Positions 25,510-34,499 of a stretch of 64,000 nucleotides of DNA are shown piece after piece. The notes beneath the pieces were generated by a model. It searched no databases, had not been told where the DNA came from, and saw only the letters and a list, made by a program, of their open reading frames with translations. The stretch's first letter is position 1; each line of letters starts with the position of its first letter. The position numbers and the translations under genes were made by a program. The stretch comes from Acetobacter sacchari. Lineage in GTDB: Bacteria; Pseudomonadota; Alphaproteobacteria; Acetobacterales; Acetobacteraceae. Location: contig NZ_JAFVMF010000014.1 in NCBI RefSeq assembly GCF_017377715.1, positions 1 through 64,000 of the forward strand, written 5' to 3'.

Positions 25510-26426
25510 CGAGTTTACTAAGAACATCCTCTGCTATCGCATCCCTTTCAAGCGCGCGCGCGTTTTCTCTCGGTTCTTTTATTTTTCTCGACACTGAGGT
25601 TCCCTCTTTTTTACCTTGGGGAGGAATTCAGAGTGCCTCAGTTTCATGGGCTCCGGGAGGAGCCAAGACGATATCACAAGAAGGATATTTCGACGCCCCT
25701 CTGGAGTGGAGCGGCCTTTTCCGTGGGTCTAACGCCGTGACGCGCGCCCAGGCTCTTGAAACTATGGCTCGCGTGGGTAACGTGCTTTCGTTTGTCGGCG
25801 CCGCGTTGTCGAGACAGGTAATCATTACGTCGTTTCAGGCAATATACACAGAAAATGGAAATGTTGTTCCTTACAACATAAGGTGTGAGGTTGTACCCAC
25901 CAGGCCAAACCCGCTTAACGGCACAAAATCCGCACTGGCCAACCTCATCGGCTCCGACGGAGCGACGGCAGTGTCAACACTCTCCACCGCGATGAGTTCC
26001 CTCGCTTCATATGCCGCAGGGATAACGTCGGCGGCGGGCGTCTACGCTGGCCAAATAACTCCTCTAGCCAGCCTTTTTGGAACGGGGAATTCTATGACAG
26101 CATTATACGCTCAGCTAACCGGCGCAGCAACAGTCGCGGGAGGTCTTTCGTCTACGAGTTCCACGTCGTCTCTCAACGGCGCCGGAGAGCAGTTGAGTGC
26201 TCTGAGCTCATCTTTGTATTCCATGATGGGTCTATCAGGGCAGGAGCTTTCCTCTATTGCAGAAAGTTCGGGACCGGATGTCGTCGGCAGCATGAGCGCC
26301 CTATCGGCTGCAGTAGGACATTCCGGTATCTTGGCGTCTGTCGCCTCTGCCAACGCTTACGTCACTCGCGCAACGGCAAATGTAAACATTGCAACTGGCG
26401 CATCAAATTTGACGATAAAATCCTGA
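25506..26426 (+). CDS. DNA circularisation / tail protein (Mu gp43-like)
   Basis: 306 residues from the ATG at 25506, which overlaps the preceding stop; an ATG at 25497 adds three residues, and AGGATGG at 25494-25500 can serve the later one. The N-terminal domain with GSFIFLDTEVPSFLPWGGIQ and the strand YNIRCEVVP resemble the N-terminal domain of the phage DNA-circularisation protein. It ends in an Ala/Ser-rich helical region. In Mu-like phages it is encoded between tape measure and baseplate hub, as here. Confidence 0.65.
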   Translation: MTSLLRTSSAIASLSSARAFSLGSFIFLDTEVPSFLPWGGIQSASVSWAPGGAKTISQEGYFDAPLEWSGLFRGSNAVTRAQALETMARVGNVLSFVGAALSRQVIITSFQAIYTENGNVVPYNIRCEVVPTRPNPLNGTKSALANLIGSDGATAVSTLSTAMSSLASYAAGITSAAGVYAGQITPLASLFGTGNSMTALYAQLTGAATVAGGLSSTSSTSSLNGAGEQLSALSSSLYSMMGLSGQELSSIAESSGPDVVGSMSALSAAVGHSGILASVASANAYVTRATANVNIATGASNLTIKS

Positions 26427-26428
26427 CT

Positions 26429-26623
26429 ATGGCGAATATTCAAACTATTGGTCCTTCTGATGTATCTTTGTGGCATGTCGCCGCCCGTCTATTGGGCGAT
26501 GCAACCCAGGCCAACAGAATAATGAGCCTCAATGGACTTAGCGATATCTGGATTCCTGGAATCATAACCATAGCAGTGCCATCAGTCGATGCGACCCAAT
26601 CTGGAGGCGTTGATCAGACATGA
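26429..26623 (+). CDS. Tail protein X (LysM-like)
   Basis: 64 residues. The motif DVSLWHVAARLLGDATQANRI and LNGLSDIWIPGIITIAVP is a LysM-like fold seen in the gpX tail proteins of P2-type phages. It lies between the circularisation and hub genes, in the normal order. It starts two bases after the preceding stop. The length is normal for gpX. Confidence 0.8.
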   Translation: MANIQTIGPSDVSLWHVAARLLGDATQANRIMSLNGLSDIWIPGIITIAVPSVDATQSGGVDQT

Positions 26624-26707
26624 TTACGTGACGCCCGATTCTCAGAATACTGCGAAAACCAGTTAATTTTGAATCCACGCGCCACCCCACATTGCGAGAA
26701 ATGACCC

Positions 26708-27820
26708 ATGCTTACATTAAACCAGCCCGTAGCCGTAGGCGATTCAGTGGTGCGACCTCGCCTTCTGGTCATGACTAACGGAACGGTGCTGCCTGACGCC
26801 TCAAACATTCATATAAAGAAAACAAGATTGTCTGAATCTGGTACGTTTTCCTTAACTTTACCGGTGGAGGCGTCATCTCCGCACTGGTTCGATCCTGATG
26901 TCGGAATATTTGAATTACCTATAGAAATTTACCTAGGATTCCTTCCACCTGGCCAAGACGAGGGAACCCAACCCTATTCTCTTCTCTTTGGAGGCGTTGT
27001 CGATCACGCACACTATACCCCCGCAGGTAACAAAGTGGTCGTCTCCGGCAGAGACCGATCAGCACGACTCATTGAGCGTGAACTTTCCGGGAAATCGTTT
27101 CTAAATTTTACAGCTTCAGACGCAATTTCTCAGTTGGCTACGGAAGCTGGCCTGACACCGGACGTCGATGCGACATCCGGTCTCGTCGGACAATTCTATC
27201 AGTACGAACACAAAGCTCACGGCCTTCGCGGCATGCACCGATTCCAGACGGCATGGGATTTCTGCGTCGGAATGCAGCGACGATATGGTTACGACCTATG
27301 GGTCGACGGAAATACTCTTTACTTCAAAGCCCCCGACAAAAACAGTGAGATTTTATATTTGAATTGGAAGCAGGCCAATTCAGAAACAAAATATCCCGTT
27401 TCGTCTGTGTGGAATCTCGGGCTTTCTCGAAGGATCGCATATTCTGACGGCACCGCAGTAACCGTTTCTGCATGGGACGCCCGGCAGAGAATCTCTCACT
27501 CCGCGACCTACCCGTCGGACATATCAGCAGCTGGTCTCGGCTACGCTTATACCGCCGCTGTTGGCACAACGCTGGATGAATGCGCCGCTCTGGCGCGACA
27601 GAAGTACAATGAAACGATGGCTCATGCCAGGACATTGTCCATGAATGTCCATCCGTCTCTGTCCATATCGCCGCGCCAACGCGTGACCATTCAAGGAACC
27701 GGAACTTCATTTGACGGAGTTCCATACACCGTTGATGAAGTCATTCTCTCTATGAACGGCCCGCGCATAGCGCAAAATATTACCCTGAGAAACAGAAGCA
27801 ATCTGAAGGATGCCTCGTGA
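26708..27820 (+). CDS. Baseplate hub protein (P2 gpD / Mu gp44-like)
   Basis: 370 residues. It opens MLTLNQPVAVGDSVVRPRL and contains an early beta-barrel segment with LFGGVVDHAHYTPAGNKVVV split by a turn. The central part has the SARLIERELSGKSF and DAISQLATEAGLTPDVDA elements of late-control gpD proteins. The C-terminal strand region carries VHPSLSISPRQRVTIQGTGTSFDG. The hub anchors the spike and tape measure at the tail tip. The end overlaps the spike gene start (GTG). Confidence 0.85.
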   Translation: MLTLNQPVAVGDSVVRPRLLVMTNGTVLPDASNIHIKKTRLSESGTFSLTLPVEASSPHWFDPDVGIFELPIEIYLGFLPPGQDEGTQPYSLLFGGVVDHAHYTPAGNKVVVSGRDRSARLIERELSGKSFLNFTASDAISQLATEAGLTPDVDATSGLVGQFYQYEHKAHGLRGMHRFQTAWDFCVGMQRRYGYDLWVDGNTLYFKAPDKNSEILYLNWKQANSETKYPVSSVWNLGLSRRIAYSDGTAVTVSAWDARQRISHSATYPSDISAAGLGYAYTAAVGTTLDECAALARQKYNETMAHARTLSMNVHPSLSISPRQRVTIQGTGTSFDGVPYTVDEVILSMNGPRIAQNITLRNRSNLKDAS

Positions 27821-28365
27821 GTAGCTTACGTAGCGTCCTCGACATGCAAATGCATGCGCACGCCAGCAGGATAGGACGCGCTCGACTTGGCGTCGTGAGC
27901 GCCGTCGATCCGTCTGCCGGACTGGTCAAGGTAAGGCTTCAACCCGAGAACACAGAAACAGGCTGGATCTGTGATACGGCGATCGCCGTGGGTTCGACTG
28001 TCTGCTACGCGCCCTCGGAACTAGGATCTCATGTCCTTGTTGAGACAGTACAGGGCGATGGGGACAACTATATCGTAATAACAAGAATTTTCGACGCCGT
28101 CTCGATGCCGCCTACTTTCTCGGCGCTTGGAGACGCCGTGCTTCAGGCAGGGCAGTTTGGCGTGAAAATTGCCGATACTGAAATCGTAGTATCTGAAAGC
28201 GGAGTTACTGTCGTCGGCCCCCTCATTATCCGCGGAGATGTTTCCGTTCAGGGAACCATCAACGCTCAGGGCGATATTTCGACGTCCGGGGTTAGTTTGG
28301 AACAACATATACACCGCGGCGTACAAAGTGGGTCAAGCGTCTCCGGCACGCCTGTTTCAGGATGA
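27817..28365 (+). CDS. Baseplate spike protein (gpV-like)
   Basis: 182 residues from a GTG at 27817 overlapping the hub stop. The N-terminal OB-like fold (RLGVVSAVDPSAGLVKVRL) is followed by short repeating strands (VSVQGTINAQGDISTSG). The C-terminus has HIHRGVQSGSSVSGTPV, the pattern of phage spike tips in which a His-x-His pair binds iron at the apex of the trimer. This fits a functional membrane-piercing spike. Overlaps the gpW gene. Confidence 0.85.
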   Translation: MSSLRSVLDMQMHAHASRIGRARLGVVSAVDPSAGLVKVRLQPENTETGWICDTAIAVGSTVCYAPSELGSHVLVETVQGDGDNYIVITRIFDAVSMPPTFSALGDAVLQAGQFGVKIADTEIVVSESGVTVVGPLIIRGDVSVQGTINAQGDISTSGVSLEQHIHRGVQSGSSVSGTPVSG

Positions 28366-28760
28366 CATCCCTTGCACGCACATCAAACGATCGGAACGAG
28401 AACATGCCTGACGCCTATCATGTCCCGGGTTCGGATCTGACCCTGGGCTCCTCGGGCGACATTGCGGTAGCGTCAGGCGTTGACGCTTCGAACCAGAGGA
28501 TTCTTCGCCGTCTTGCGACGAATGCGGGAGATTACATATTTTCTCTCGCTTATGGGGCGGGGCTTCCGGGTCGAGTAGGAGGCTCGGACGTTCCTGCGGA
28601 TCTGGAGACATTGATTTCCCAACAAATCCTGCTTGAAGCGTCGGTCTCTTCGACACCCGCGCCGATCGTATCCGTCACCAGATCGGGGCAAAGCATTACG
28701 CGTATTTCGATAACATACAGGAACACGGAAACAGGCGACACTGTCGCGCTGGAACTTTGA
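28362..28760 (+). CDS. Baseplate wedge protein gpW-like
   Basis: 132 residues with the gpW/gp25 signature: SNQRILRRLATNAGDYIFSL, an arginine-rich helix, and LPGRVGGSDVPADLETLISQQI. The ATG overlaps the spike stop, and the gene ends one base before the gpJ start. Together with gpJ and gpI it builds the wedge of the baseplate. Confidence 0.85.
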   Translation: MTSLARTSNDRNENMPDAYHVPGSDLTLGSSGDIAVASGVDASNQRILRRLATNAGDYIFSLAYGAGLPGRVGGSDVPADLETLISQQILLEASVSSTPAPIVSVTRSGQSITRISITYRNTETGDTVALEL

Positions 28761-28761
28761 T

Positions 28762-29904
28762 ATGACTCCCTCGCTCCAAAATTTTTCGACCATGGTGTCT
28801 AACGCCGCCGCCGCCGCTCAGGGCGCCTGCAAGTCCCTTCTCGACTTCACAACTGGTTCTGTCTCACGCTCCCTGATGGAAGCCAATGCGACGGTCGCAC
28901 TGTGGCTGCAATATCTTCTGCTTCAGGTTCTGGCGACGACGCGTCTGGCTTCCTCTTATGGCGAGGATGTCGATTCATGGATCGCCCAGTTCGGTATGAG
29001 CCGGCTGGGCGCGACTGCCGCCACCACTACCGAGACATTCATCTGTCTCGCGCCACAGAGTTCGTCCGCCGTCGTGCCTGTCGGAGCGATCGTAAAATCC
29101 TCAGATGGGACAGTTTCATTTTCTGTAGTGTCCGACACGTCGAATCCCTACTGGTCGACGTCCGCCGGCGGATATATCCGGGCAAAGGGAGTCGCTTCCA
29201 TCACCTGCCCGGTTCAATGTTCGGCCACAGGAACAACAGGGAACGTGACAGCGGGCGTGCTCAATCTTCTGGGCACGCAGATCTCTGGTATCGACACCTG
29301 TTCCAATCTCGCAGCCGCCACAAACGGATCCGATCAGGAGAGCGACGCGGCTGTGAAAGCGCGCGTGACTCTTTGGTTCGCGTCCCTGTCTTCCGCGACC
29401 CTGAAGGCCGTTGAGGGCGCCATCGCTGGCGTATCGTCTAACCTGACTTATCAGGTCATCGAAAATACTACGCCCGATAGTGTCTATCGTCCTGGGTTTT
29501 TCTTCGCAGCGATCGACGACGGTTCGGGCGACGCCCCGGACGCCACCGTAGCAAGCGTCGAGGCGGCGATCGAAGCGCAACGCGCCTGTGGCGTCGAGAC
29601 GGCCACCATCCGCGCAGCGCTGGTTCCGGCGGTAATCGTCGTGCCTGTCACGCTCGCCGACGGCGTCGCACTGGCGTCTGTGCAAACCGCCGTGGAAAGT
29701 GGCGTTCTCGCATACGTCAACGCCCTCGCGGTCGGCGCCACCTGTAGTTACACAAGAATCTCCAGCGCTGCACTTACGGCGGCGGGAACCCTCGTAAAGA
29801 GTGTGGGGATTGTTACCGTCAATGGAGCTGCAGCGGACATCGGCGGCGACACAGGAAGTGTCGTGCGCGCCGCATCGGTGACGGTCACACTGATCAGTTC
29901 GTGA
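28762..29904 (+). CDS. Baseplate protein J
   Basis: 380 residues. The N-terminal NATVALWLQYLLLQVLATTRLASSYGEDVDSW pattern, split here as a helix-turn element, and the repeats of Ala/Val-rich strands plus DQESDAAVKARVTLWF are those of Baseplate_J proteins. It links wedge and tail-fibre parts. DNA here is about as GC-rich as the host, unlike the capsid genes. No lesion visible. Confidence 0.9.
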   Translation: MTPSLQNFSTMVSNAAAAAQGACKSLLDFTTGSVSRSLMEANATVALWLQYLLLQVLATTRLASSYGEDVDSWIAQFGMSRLGATAATTTETFICLAPQSSSAVVPVGAIVKSSDGTVSFSVVSDTSNPYWSTSAGGYIRAKGVASITCPVQCSATGTTGNVTAGVLNLLGTQISGIDTCSNLAAATNGSDQESDAAVKARVTLWFASLSSATLKAVEGAIAGVSSNLTYQVIENTTPDSVYRPGFFFAAIDDGSGDAPDATVASVEAAIEAQRACGVETATIRAALVPAVIVVPVTLADGVALASVQTAVESGVLAYVNALAVGATCSYTRISSAALTAAGTLVKSVGIVTVNGAAADIGGDTGSVVRAASVTVTLISS

Positions 29905-29942
29905 TTATTCGGAATATATACCAGTACAGGATCTGAAAACTC

Positions 29943-30518
29943 ATGGCGATCGGCGATCTTGAGGATATGGCCGCGCGTATCCGCGCAGTGCTGCCGCAAG
30001 GATGGTTTCCATCAACCGAAGAAAACAGCACGCCCGTTCTGGACGGCCTGCTGACCGGATTCGCGTGGCCCTGGGCTCAATTGCACGCACTGCTCGCCTA
30101 CACTGCGAATCAGGCGCGTCTGCAAAGCAGCACAGGAAATTTTATTGACGCTGCAGCAGCAGATTACTTTGGAAGCGATCTCGCACGAGTCACTTCCGAA
30201 ACGGATACCGCATATATCACGCGAATCCAGCAGACGCTCATAGCTCCTCGCAACACCAGACCAGCTCTTGTCAGCAAGCTTCAGGCCATCGCGCCGAACG
30301 TGGCCATTTTTGAACCGTGGCGTGCACCGGATAGCGGATGCTATGGGCGCGACGGCTACAACACGACGAAACACCGTTATGGCTCACGAACGTCTCCTGC
30401 CACCGTCTTTGTCGAGGCGCCTGCTGGAACCGACTCAGACGCGCTGAAGGCTACAATCGTCGATACGAAAGCCGAAGGCGTGGACGTATTTTACAGGGTA
30501 ATGGAGACAACTGACTGA
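29943..30518 (+). CDS. Baseplate/tail protein gpI-like (Mu gp48-like)
   Basis: 191 residues beginning MAIGDLEDMAARIRAVLPQG. The middle reads ADYFGSDLARVTSETDTAYITR and the C-terminal part has GYNTTKHRYGSRTSP. Position after gpJ and size match Mu gp48 or P2 gpI, which join the tail fibres to the baseplate. In ordinary phages a fibre gene and its chaperone follow; here the phage genes end. A short 38-base gap separates it from gpJ. Confidence 0.75.
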   Translation: MAIGDLEDMAARIRAVLPQGWFPSTEENSTPVLDGLLTGFAWPWAQLHALLAYTANQARLQSSTGNFIDAAAADYFGSDLARVTSETDTAYITRIQQTLIAPRNTRPALVSKLQAIAPNVAIFEPWRAPDSGCYGRDGYNTTKHRYGSRTSPATVFVEAPAGTDSDALKATIVDTKAEGVDVFYRVMETTD

Positions 30519-30700
30519 AAAACGCCCCGAACTTCGATTTCGCGAAACCATCGGATATATCTGGCGGCGCCATCGCTCTCTCTCTCTCTTGACGAGCGAG
30601 AACGCGCTCAACTCGACCTGTTCAGAGCAATCATGCCTCAGGCGAACGGGTGAGTTCACAGCGCAGCTATCCGCTTCAAGACTTCAACGCCGCCAAAAAT

Positions 30701-31468
30701 TCAACCCGGCTTGCGCAGACTGTCCACTGACGACTTCAGATCCTCGAACGACGCTGCCCCCGGAATGATCGCTTTCTCGCCGATCAGAAATGTCGGCGTG
30801 CCTTCCAGCCCTATCTGGCGCGCCAGATCCATGTTCTCGTGCAGGATCGCAGCGACGTCCGGCCCCTTCATATCCCGCTCAAGCCTGTCCGCATCCAGAC
30901 CCGCAGCGGTCGCCAAAGCCCGGATCCGCGCGATCGAAGCCGGTTGCGAGTCGCTCATGAGCGCCTGCTGAAGCTTGAGGTAGCCGCCTTGCAGCCCGGC
31001 AGCGGCAATGGCCTGCGCTTCCATCTGACTCGCCGGACCAAGAACAGGAACAACCTTCTCAACCAGCCGCAGATCGGGCTCGGCCGCCACGAGCTTATCA
31101 AGATCCGGCAAAACCTTGCGACAATAAGGGCATCGCGGATCGTAGAACTCCACGACCGAAAGGGAGCCTTTGGGGTTGCCCAGAACGATGTCGCCGGACG
31201 ATCCCGCGAGCTTGGCGCGGTTGGCGCGCACTGCCTGCAGACCCTTGGCTTGTTGCTGCGCCTCCGTCTCCGCGCGCATCGCGGTGATCGCGTCGGCAAG
31301 GATCGTCGGGTCCGTCTTGAGCGCATTGCGCACGATGGCGACGATTTCCTGCCGCTGCGCTGGCGTAAAGCTGTCCTCCGCCCAAGAGGAGTCGGCAGGA
31401 AAAGCCGCAAGACCGCCAACGATCGCGGCGGTGAGCAAAGAGAGGCGAAGCCTTGGGAAGCGCGTCAT
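30701..31468 (-). CDS. DsbA-family thiol oxidoreductase (ScsC/BdbD type)
   Basis: 255 residues. A signal peptide (SLLTAAIVGGLAAFPADSSWA) leads to the periplasm. The thioredoxin core has a CPYC active site (113-116) in DPRCPYCRKVLPDL and the cis-proline motif GTPTFLIG near residue 225. Before it, a helical N-terminal domain (QRQEIVAIVRNALKTDP) resembles copper-tolerance ScsC or BdbD-type proteins. Probably forms or isomerises disulfides. Start chosen at the ATG at 31468, since the upstream frame to 31525 adds a weak leader. It lies just beyond the phage-like element, convergent to it. Confidence 0.9.
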   Translation of the reverse strand: MTRFPRLRLSLLTAAIVGGLAAFPADSSWAEDSFTPAQRQEIVAIVRNALKTDPTILADAITAMRAETEAQQQAKGLQAVRANRAKLAGSSGDIVLGNPKGSLSVVEFYDPRCPYCRKVLPDLDKLVAAEPDLRLVEKVVPVLGPASQMEAQAIAAAGLQGGYLKLQQALMSDSQPASIARIRALATAAGLDADRLERDMKGPDVAAILHENMDLARQIGLEGTPTFLIGEKAIIPGAASFEDLKSSVDSLRKPG

Positions 31469-31521
31469 ATTCGATCCTGTAACCCAGCCGGCCATGCTTG
31501 TGAATGTCGCACGACCCGGCC

Positions 31522-33066
31522 TCATTTCCCCAGCGCCAGCGCGTTGCTCAAGTCCCCCAACGGTGCATTGCCGTGCGCCGCGATTGCAGCGTCGCGCGCC
31601 TGCAGCCCCGGCAACACGTCCAAACTGAACCTACGGGTCAAGAACCGCAGAATGGAACCAGAGTCATACGGAGTGTGATCGACGAAGCCCCGTTTTGCGA
31701 AGGGCGAGATGATGATCGCCGGCACGCGGGAGCCCGGCCCCCAGCGATCGCCCTTGGGCGGCGCCACATGGTCCCACAGGCCGCCGTTCTCGTCATAGGT
31801 GACGATCACGAGCATGTGGCCCCATTGCGGGCTCCGCTCCAGATGCTCGATCAAGTTCGCCAGGTGGGCGTCGCCCGACATGATGTCCGCATAGCCGGAA
31901 TGCTCGTTCAACGTCCCCTGCGGCTTGTAGAAGGAAACCTGCGGCAGACGTCCGGCGTCGATGTCGGCGAGCAGCGCCGCGCCCGCCATCCCGCCGTCGC
32001 GCAGATGCTCTCGCCGAGCCGCAGTGCCCGGAGCGTAGGCGAGAAAGTAGTTGAACGGCTGATGATGCGTCTGGAACTGCACCTCGCGCGACCGCAACCC
32101 GTGAGTCAGAACATAATCCCACCCGCCCGAATACCACGCCCAACTGACGCCTGCGCGAGTCATGACGTCGCCTATCGTCGGCGCGGTCTGCGGAGGCAGC
32201 GTCGTCTTCTTCGCAGGGTCGGCCAGCGCCGGATCGTCGCCGGGCGCAGGTGGGTTTTCGCTCGGCTGGTACGGAGGCTGCATCGTGTTCACGGCGTAGA
32301 AATCCGGCGTCAGATTGCCGTCATGAACAAACTTCGGCGGCCCGCCCAAAGCAGACTCAGGCGCGTTCGCCGCCACCTGCAAGGCCCGTCCGTCGGCTGT
32401 TGTCACCGCGATCAAAGGCTGGGCCGGGCTTTGATCCGCGTGCGGATAAAACGCAACGCAAGAACAGATCAGCCACTGATGATTCATGAAGGAGCTGCCG
32501 AACGCTCCCATGAAGAAGTGATCCGCCAGCGTGTAACGTCGCGCGATGCCCCACATCTTCATGTGCGAGCCGTCCCAGTTCCCCATCGGCATGGCGCCGA
32601 CGTCGGACCACGCCACGAACTTGTCGTTCAGACCACCGTCGATCTGCATCTGGTTCTGATAGAACCGATGCCACAGATCCGCCGTCACAGCTGAATCGGG
32701 AACGTTCAGACCATTCTTGCCGTCAACCGAAAATGGCGCATTTGGCAGGTGCGCGCTCATGGCCTGCGTCACCGGAGGCGTGACGCCGGGCATCGTCACG
32801 CCGCCCCATACAGGCGGCAGTTCCGGCAGGACCTCGCCATTGCGGTCACGCTGCAGACGCGCGGACTCCGGCGCCTGCGCCAGCCCATCGGCGCCAGGAA
32901 ACCGCCCGTAGAGGCTGTCGAACGAGCGGTTCTCGTCGTAAATGACGACGACCGTCTGAATCTGCTCAAGACCGTGGCCTGCAACGGCGGTTGCGCCCGC
33001 CGCCGGGGGCGGCGCAAAAGCGCAGGCGGCCAGCAGGGCAAGCCCGGCTTGCGGGGTGCGACGCAT
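31522..33066 (-). CDS. Secreted phosphoesterase (phospholipase C / acid phosphatase family)
   Basis: 514 residues with an N-terminal signal region (GLALLAACAFAPPPAAGA). The alkaline-phosphatase-like superfamily motif VVIYDENRSFDSLYGRFPGADG begins the catalytic core, followed by WLICSCVAFYPHADQSP and the later metal-site segment HMLVIVTYDENGGLWDHVAPP. The closest annotated relatives are AcpA-type acid phosphatases and phospholipases C. The exact substrate cannot be told from sequence. It is divergent from the di-haem cytochrome gene, with 47 bases between the start codons. Confidence 0.87.
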   Translation of the reverse strand: MRRTPQAGLALLAACAFAPPPAAGATAVAGHGLEQIQTVVVIYDENRSFDSLYGRFPGADGLAQAPESARLQRDRNGEVLPELPPVWGGVTMPGVTPPVTQAMSAHLPNAPFSVDGKNGLNVPDSAVTADLWHRFYQNQMQIDGGLNDKFVAWSDVGAMPMGNWDGSHMKMWGIARRYTLADHFFMGAFGSSFMNHQWLICSCVAFYPHADQSPAQPLIAVTTADGRALQVAANAPESALGGPPKFVHDGNLTPDFYAVNTMQPPYQPSENPPAPGDDPALADPAKKTTLPPQTAPTIGDVMTRAGVSWAWYSGGWDYVLTHGLRSREVQFQTHHQPFNYFLAYAPGTAARREHLRDGGMAGAALLADIDAGRLPQVSFYKPQGTLNEHSGYADIMSGDAHLANLIEHLERSPQWGHMLVIVTYDENGGLWDHVAPPKGDRWGPGSRVPAIIISPFAKRGFVDHTPYDSGSILRFLTRRFSLDVLPGLQARDAAIAAHGNAPLGDLSNALALGK

Positions 33067-33113
33067 ATTGTCAGTCTCCTCGGCTGATTTTCGAACGAGG
33101 CGACGCCGCGTCG

Positions 33114-34481
33114 ATGGGTGCGAAGGCAATGTATCGGAAGCGAAAACTGCGGCCAACCACCTCGCCGCCAAAACAACACACGCCAGCGAAGCCCGCTCTG
33201 ACGCGCGTGACAGTCACAGGCGCGGCTGCACGCATCGCTCTGCCCCGCCACATTACGGCAGGACTTGTTCTGGCCGGACTCGCAATGCCCATCAGCCGCG
33301 ACGCGTCCGCTGCCGCCCTGTCCCGTGAAAACGCCTTCAAGCGCGTAGAAACGCTGTCGAATCTGGGCGCGCGTCTGTTTCGAGATCCCCGCCTTTCCGC
33401 CTCCGGTCGCCAGTCCTGCGCCTCATGCCATGACCCGGCCCATGGCTTCGCGCCGCCGGACGCCCGCGCCGTCGAGCCCGGTGGCGACGCGATGACCCGG
33501 TTCAGCTTTCGCGCCCCGCCGTCCCTGACCTACCTCGCCGCCGTTCCACGCTTCACCGAACATGCCTTCGACTCTGAAGACGAGGCCGACGAGAGCATCG
33601 ACAACGGGCCGACCGGGGGCCTGACCTGGGACGGGCGCGTCGACACGGGGGCGGCTCAGTCGCTTATCCCGCTGCTTTCCTCCGACGAAATGGCGAACCG
33701 AACGCCGCAGGACGCCGAGGCGCGTCTGGTCGGCGCCGGTTACGGCTCTGAACTGGACGCACTCCGACTGCCGATCCGGTCGGGCGCGTTGCAATCGCGC
33801 CTGTCCGTCGCGCAGGACGCGTTCGAGGCGTACGAACAGGACTGGAAGACGTTTTATCCGTTCAACAGCAAATATGATCTCTATCTGGCTGGAAAGGCGC
33901 GGCTGTCTCCTGCGGAGACGCGCGGCCTCGCTGCGTTCGAAGACCCGGCCAAGGGCAATTGCGCGTCCTGCCACATCAGCGAACCTCGCAAAGATGGCGC
34001 GCCGCCGCTATTTTCCGATTTTGGCATGATCGCGCTGGCTGTTCCCAGGAACCGCGACATACCGGCGAACCGCGACCCGCAGTTCCATGATCTCGGCCTC
34101 TGCGGCCCCCTACGGAAAGATTTCCTCGACCGCTCCGAATACTGCGGCCTTTTCCGTACGCCGTCCCTTCGTAACGTCGCTCTGCGATCGAGCTTTTTTC
34201 ACAACGGCGTCATGCATAACCTGCGCGACGCAATCGCGTTTTACGTGACGCGGGACACCGATCCCGCGCATTGGCACCCACACGGATCAGACGGCGTACG
34301 GCCCTATGACGACCTACCTCGTCGTTATTGGAGCAACATCAACAACGATCCACCCTTCGGCGGGAAACCGGGAGACGCCCCGCGTCTGACCGATGCGGAT
34401 GTTGACGACATCGCAGCCTTTCTGCGCACCCTGACCGATAACTGGAAACCAGACGACCAAACCTCCGGAAGCGCCCGCTGA
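33114..34481 (+). CDS. Di-haem cytochrome c peroxidase family protein
   Basis: 455 residues. It has two c-type haem motifs, CASCH at 102-106 and CASCH at 283-287, with a basic N-terminus and a hydrophobic stretch (ITAGLVLAGLAMPIS) for export. Between them lies NGPTGGLTWDGRVDTGAAQSLIPL (split), typical of the CcpA/MauG superfamily. The distal part has FRTPSLRNVALRSSFFHNGV. These periplasmic enzymes reduce hydrogen peroxide or make modified cofactors. I place the start at 33114; 33129 is also possible. Shared promoter region with the phosphoesterase. Confidence 0.87.
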   Translation: MGAKAMYRKRKLRPTTSPPKQHTPAKPALTRVTVTGAAARIALPRHITAGLVLAGLAMPISRDASAAALSRENAFKRVETLSNLGARLFRDPRLSASGRQSCASCHDPAHGFAPPDARAVEPGGDAMTRFSFRAPPSLTYLAAVPRFTEHAFDSEDEADESIDNGPTGGLTWDGRVDTGAAQSLIPLLSSDEMANRTPQDAEARLVGAGYGSELDALRLPIRSGALQSRLSVAQDAFEAYEQDWKTFYPFNSKYDLYLAGKARLSPAETRGLAAFEDPAKGNCASCHISEPRKDGAPPLFSDFGMIALAVPRNRDIPANRDPQFHDLGLCGPLRKDFLDRSEYCGLFRTPSLRNVALRSSFFHNGVMHNLRDAIAFYVTRDTDPAHWHPHGSDGVRPYDDLPRRYWSNINNDPPFGGKPGDAPRLTDADVDDIAAFLRTLTDNWKPDDQTSGSAR

Positions 34482-34499
34482 ACAAGCGCCCGGCAGCTT

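Larger units (their letters stand above)
11030..30518 (+). mobile_element. Contractile-tail prophage-like element lacking integrase, lysis and tail-fibre genes
   Basis: Gene order: repressor, HTH control protein, two small proteins, terminase, portal, scaffold, major capsid, connectors, sheath, tube, tail chaperone, cryptic tape-measure-slot gene, circularisation protein, tail X, hub, spike, gpW, gpJ and gpI-like. This is the morphogenetic order of Mu/P2-type myophages. The element abuts tRNA-Pro on the left and a dsbA-like gene on the right. No recombinase, transposase, replication gene, holin, endolysin or tail fibre was found. Base composition is lower in GC than the flanks for most of its length and is extremely AT-rich around 24.05-25.2 kb, but approaches the host value in the baseplate genes, which suggests a mosaic origin. 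Ends are approximate. Confidence 0.9.

Noticed and set aside
30538..30547. Palindrome TTTCGCGAAA at the right edge of the prophage-like element
   Set aside because: A ten-base palindrome is expected by chance in 64 kb, and it has no matching partner on the left side.
31504..32694. 396-residue plus-strand frame opposite the phosphoesterase
   Set aside because: It is a shadow of a gene with clear catalytic motifs.
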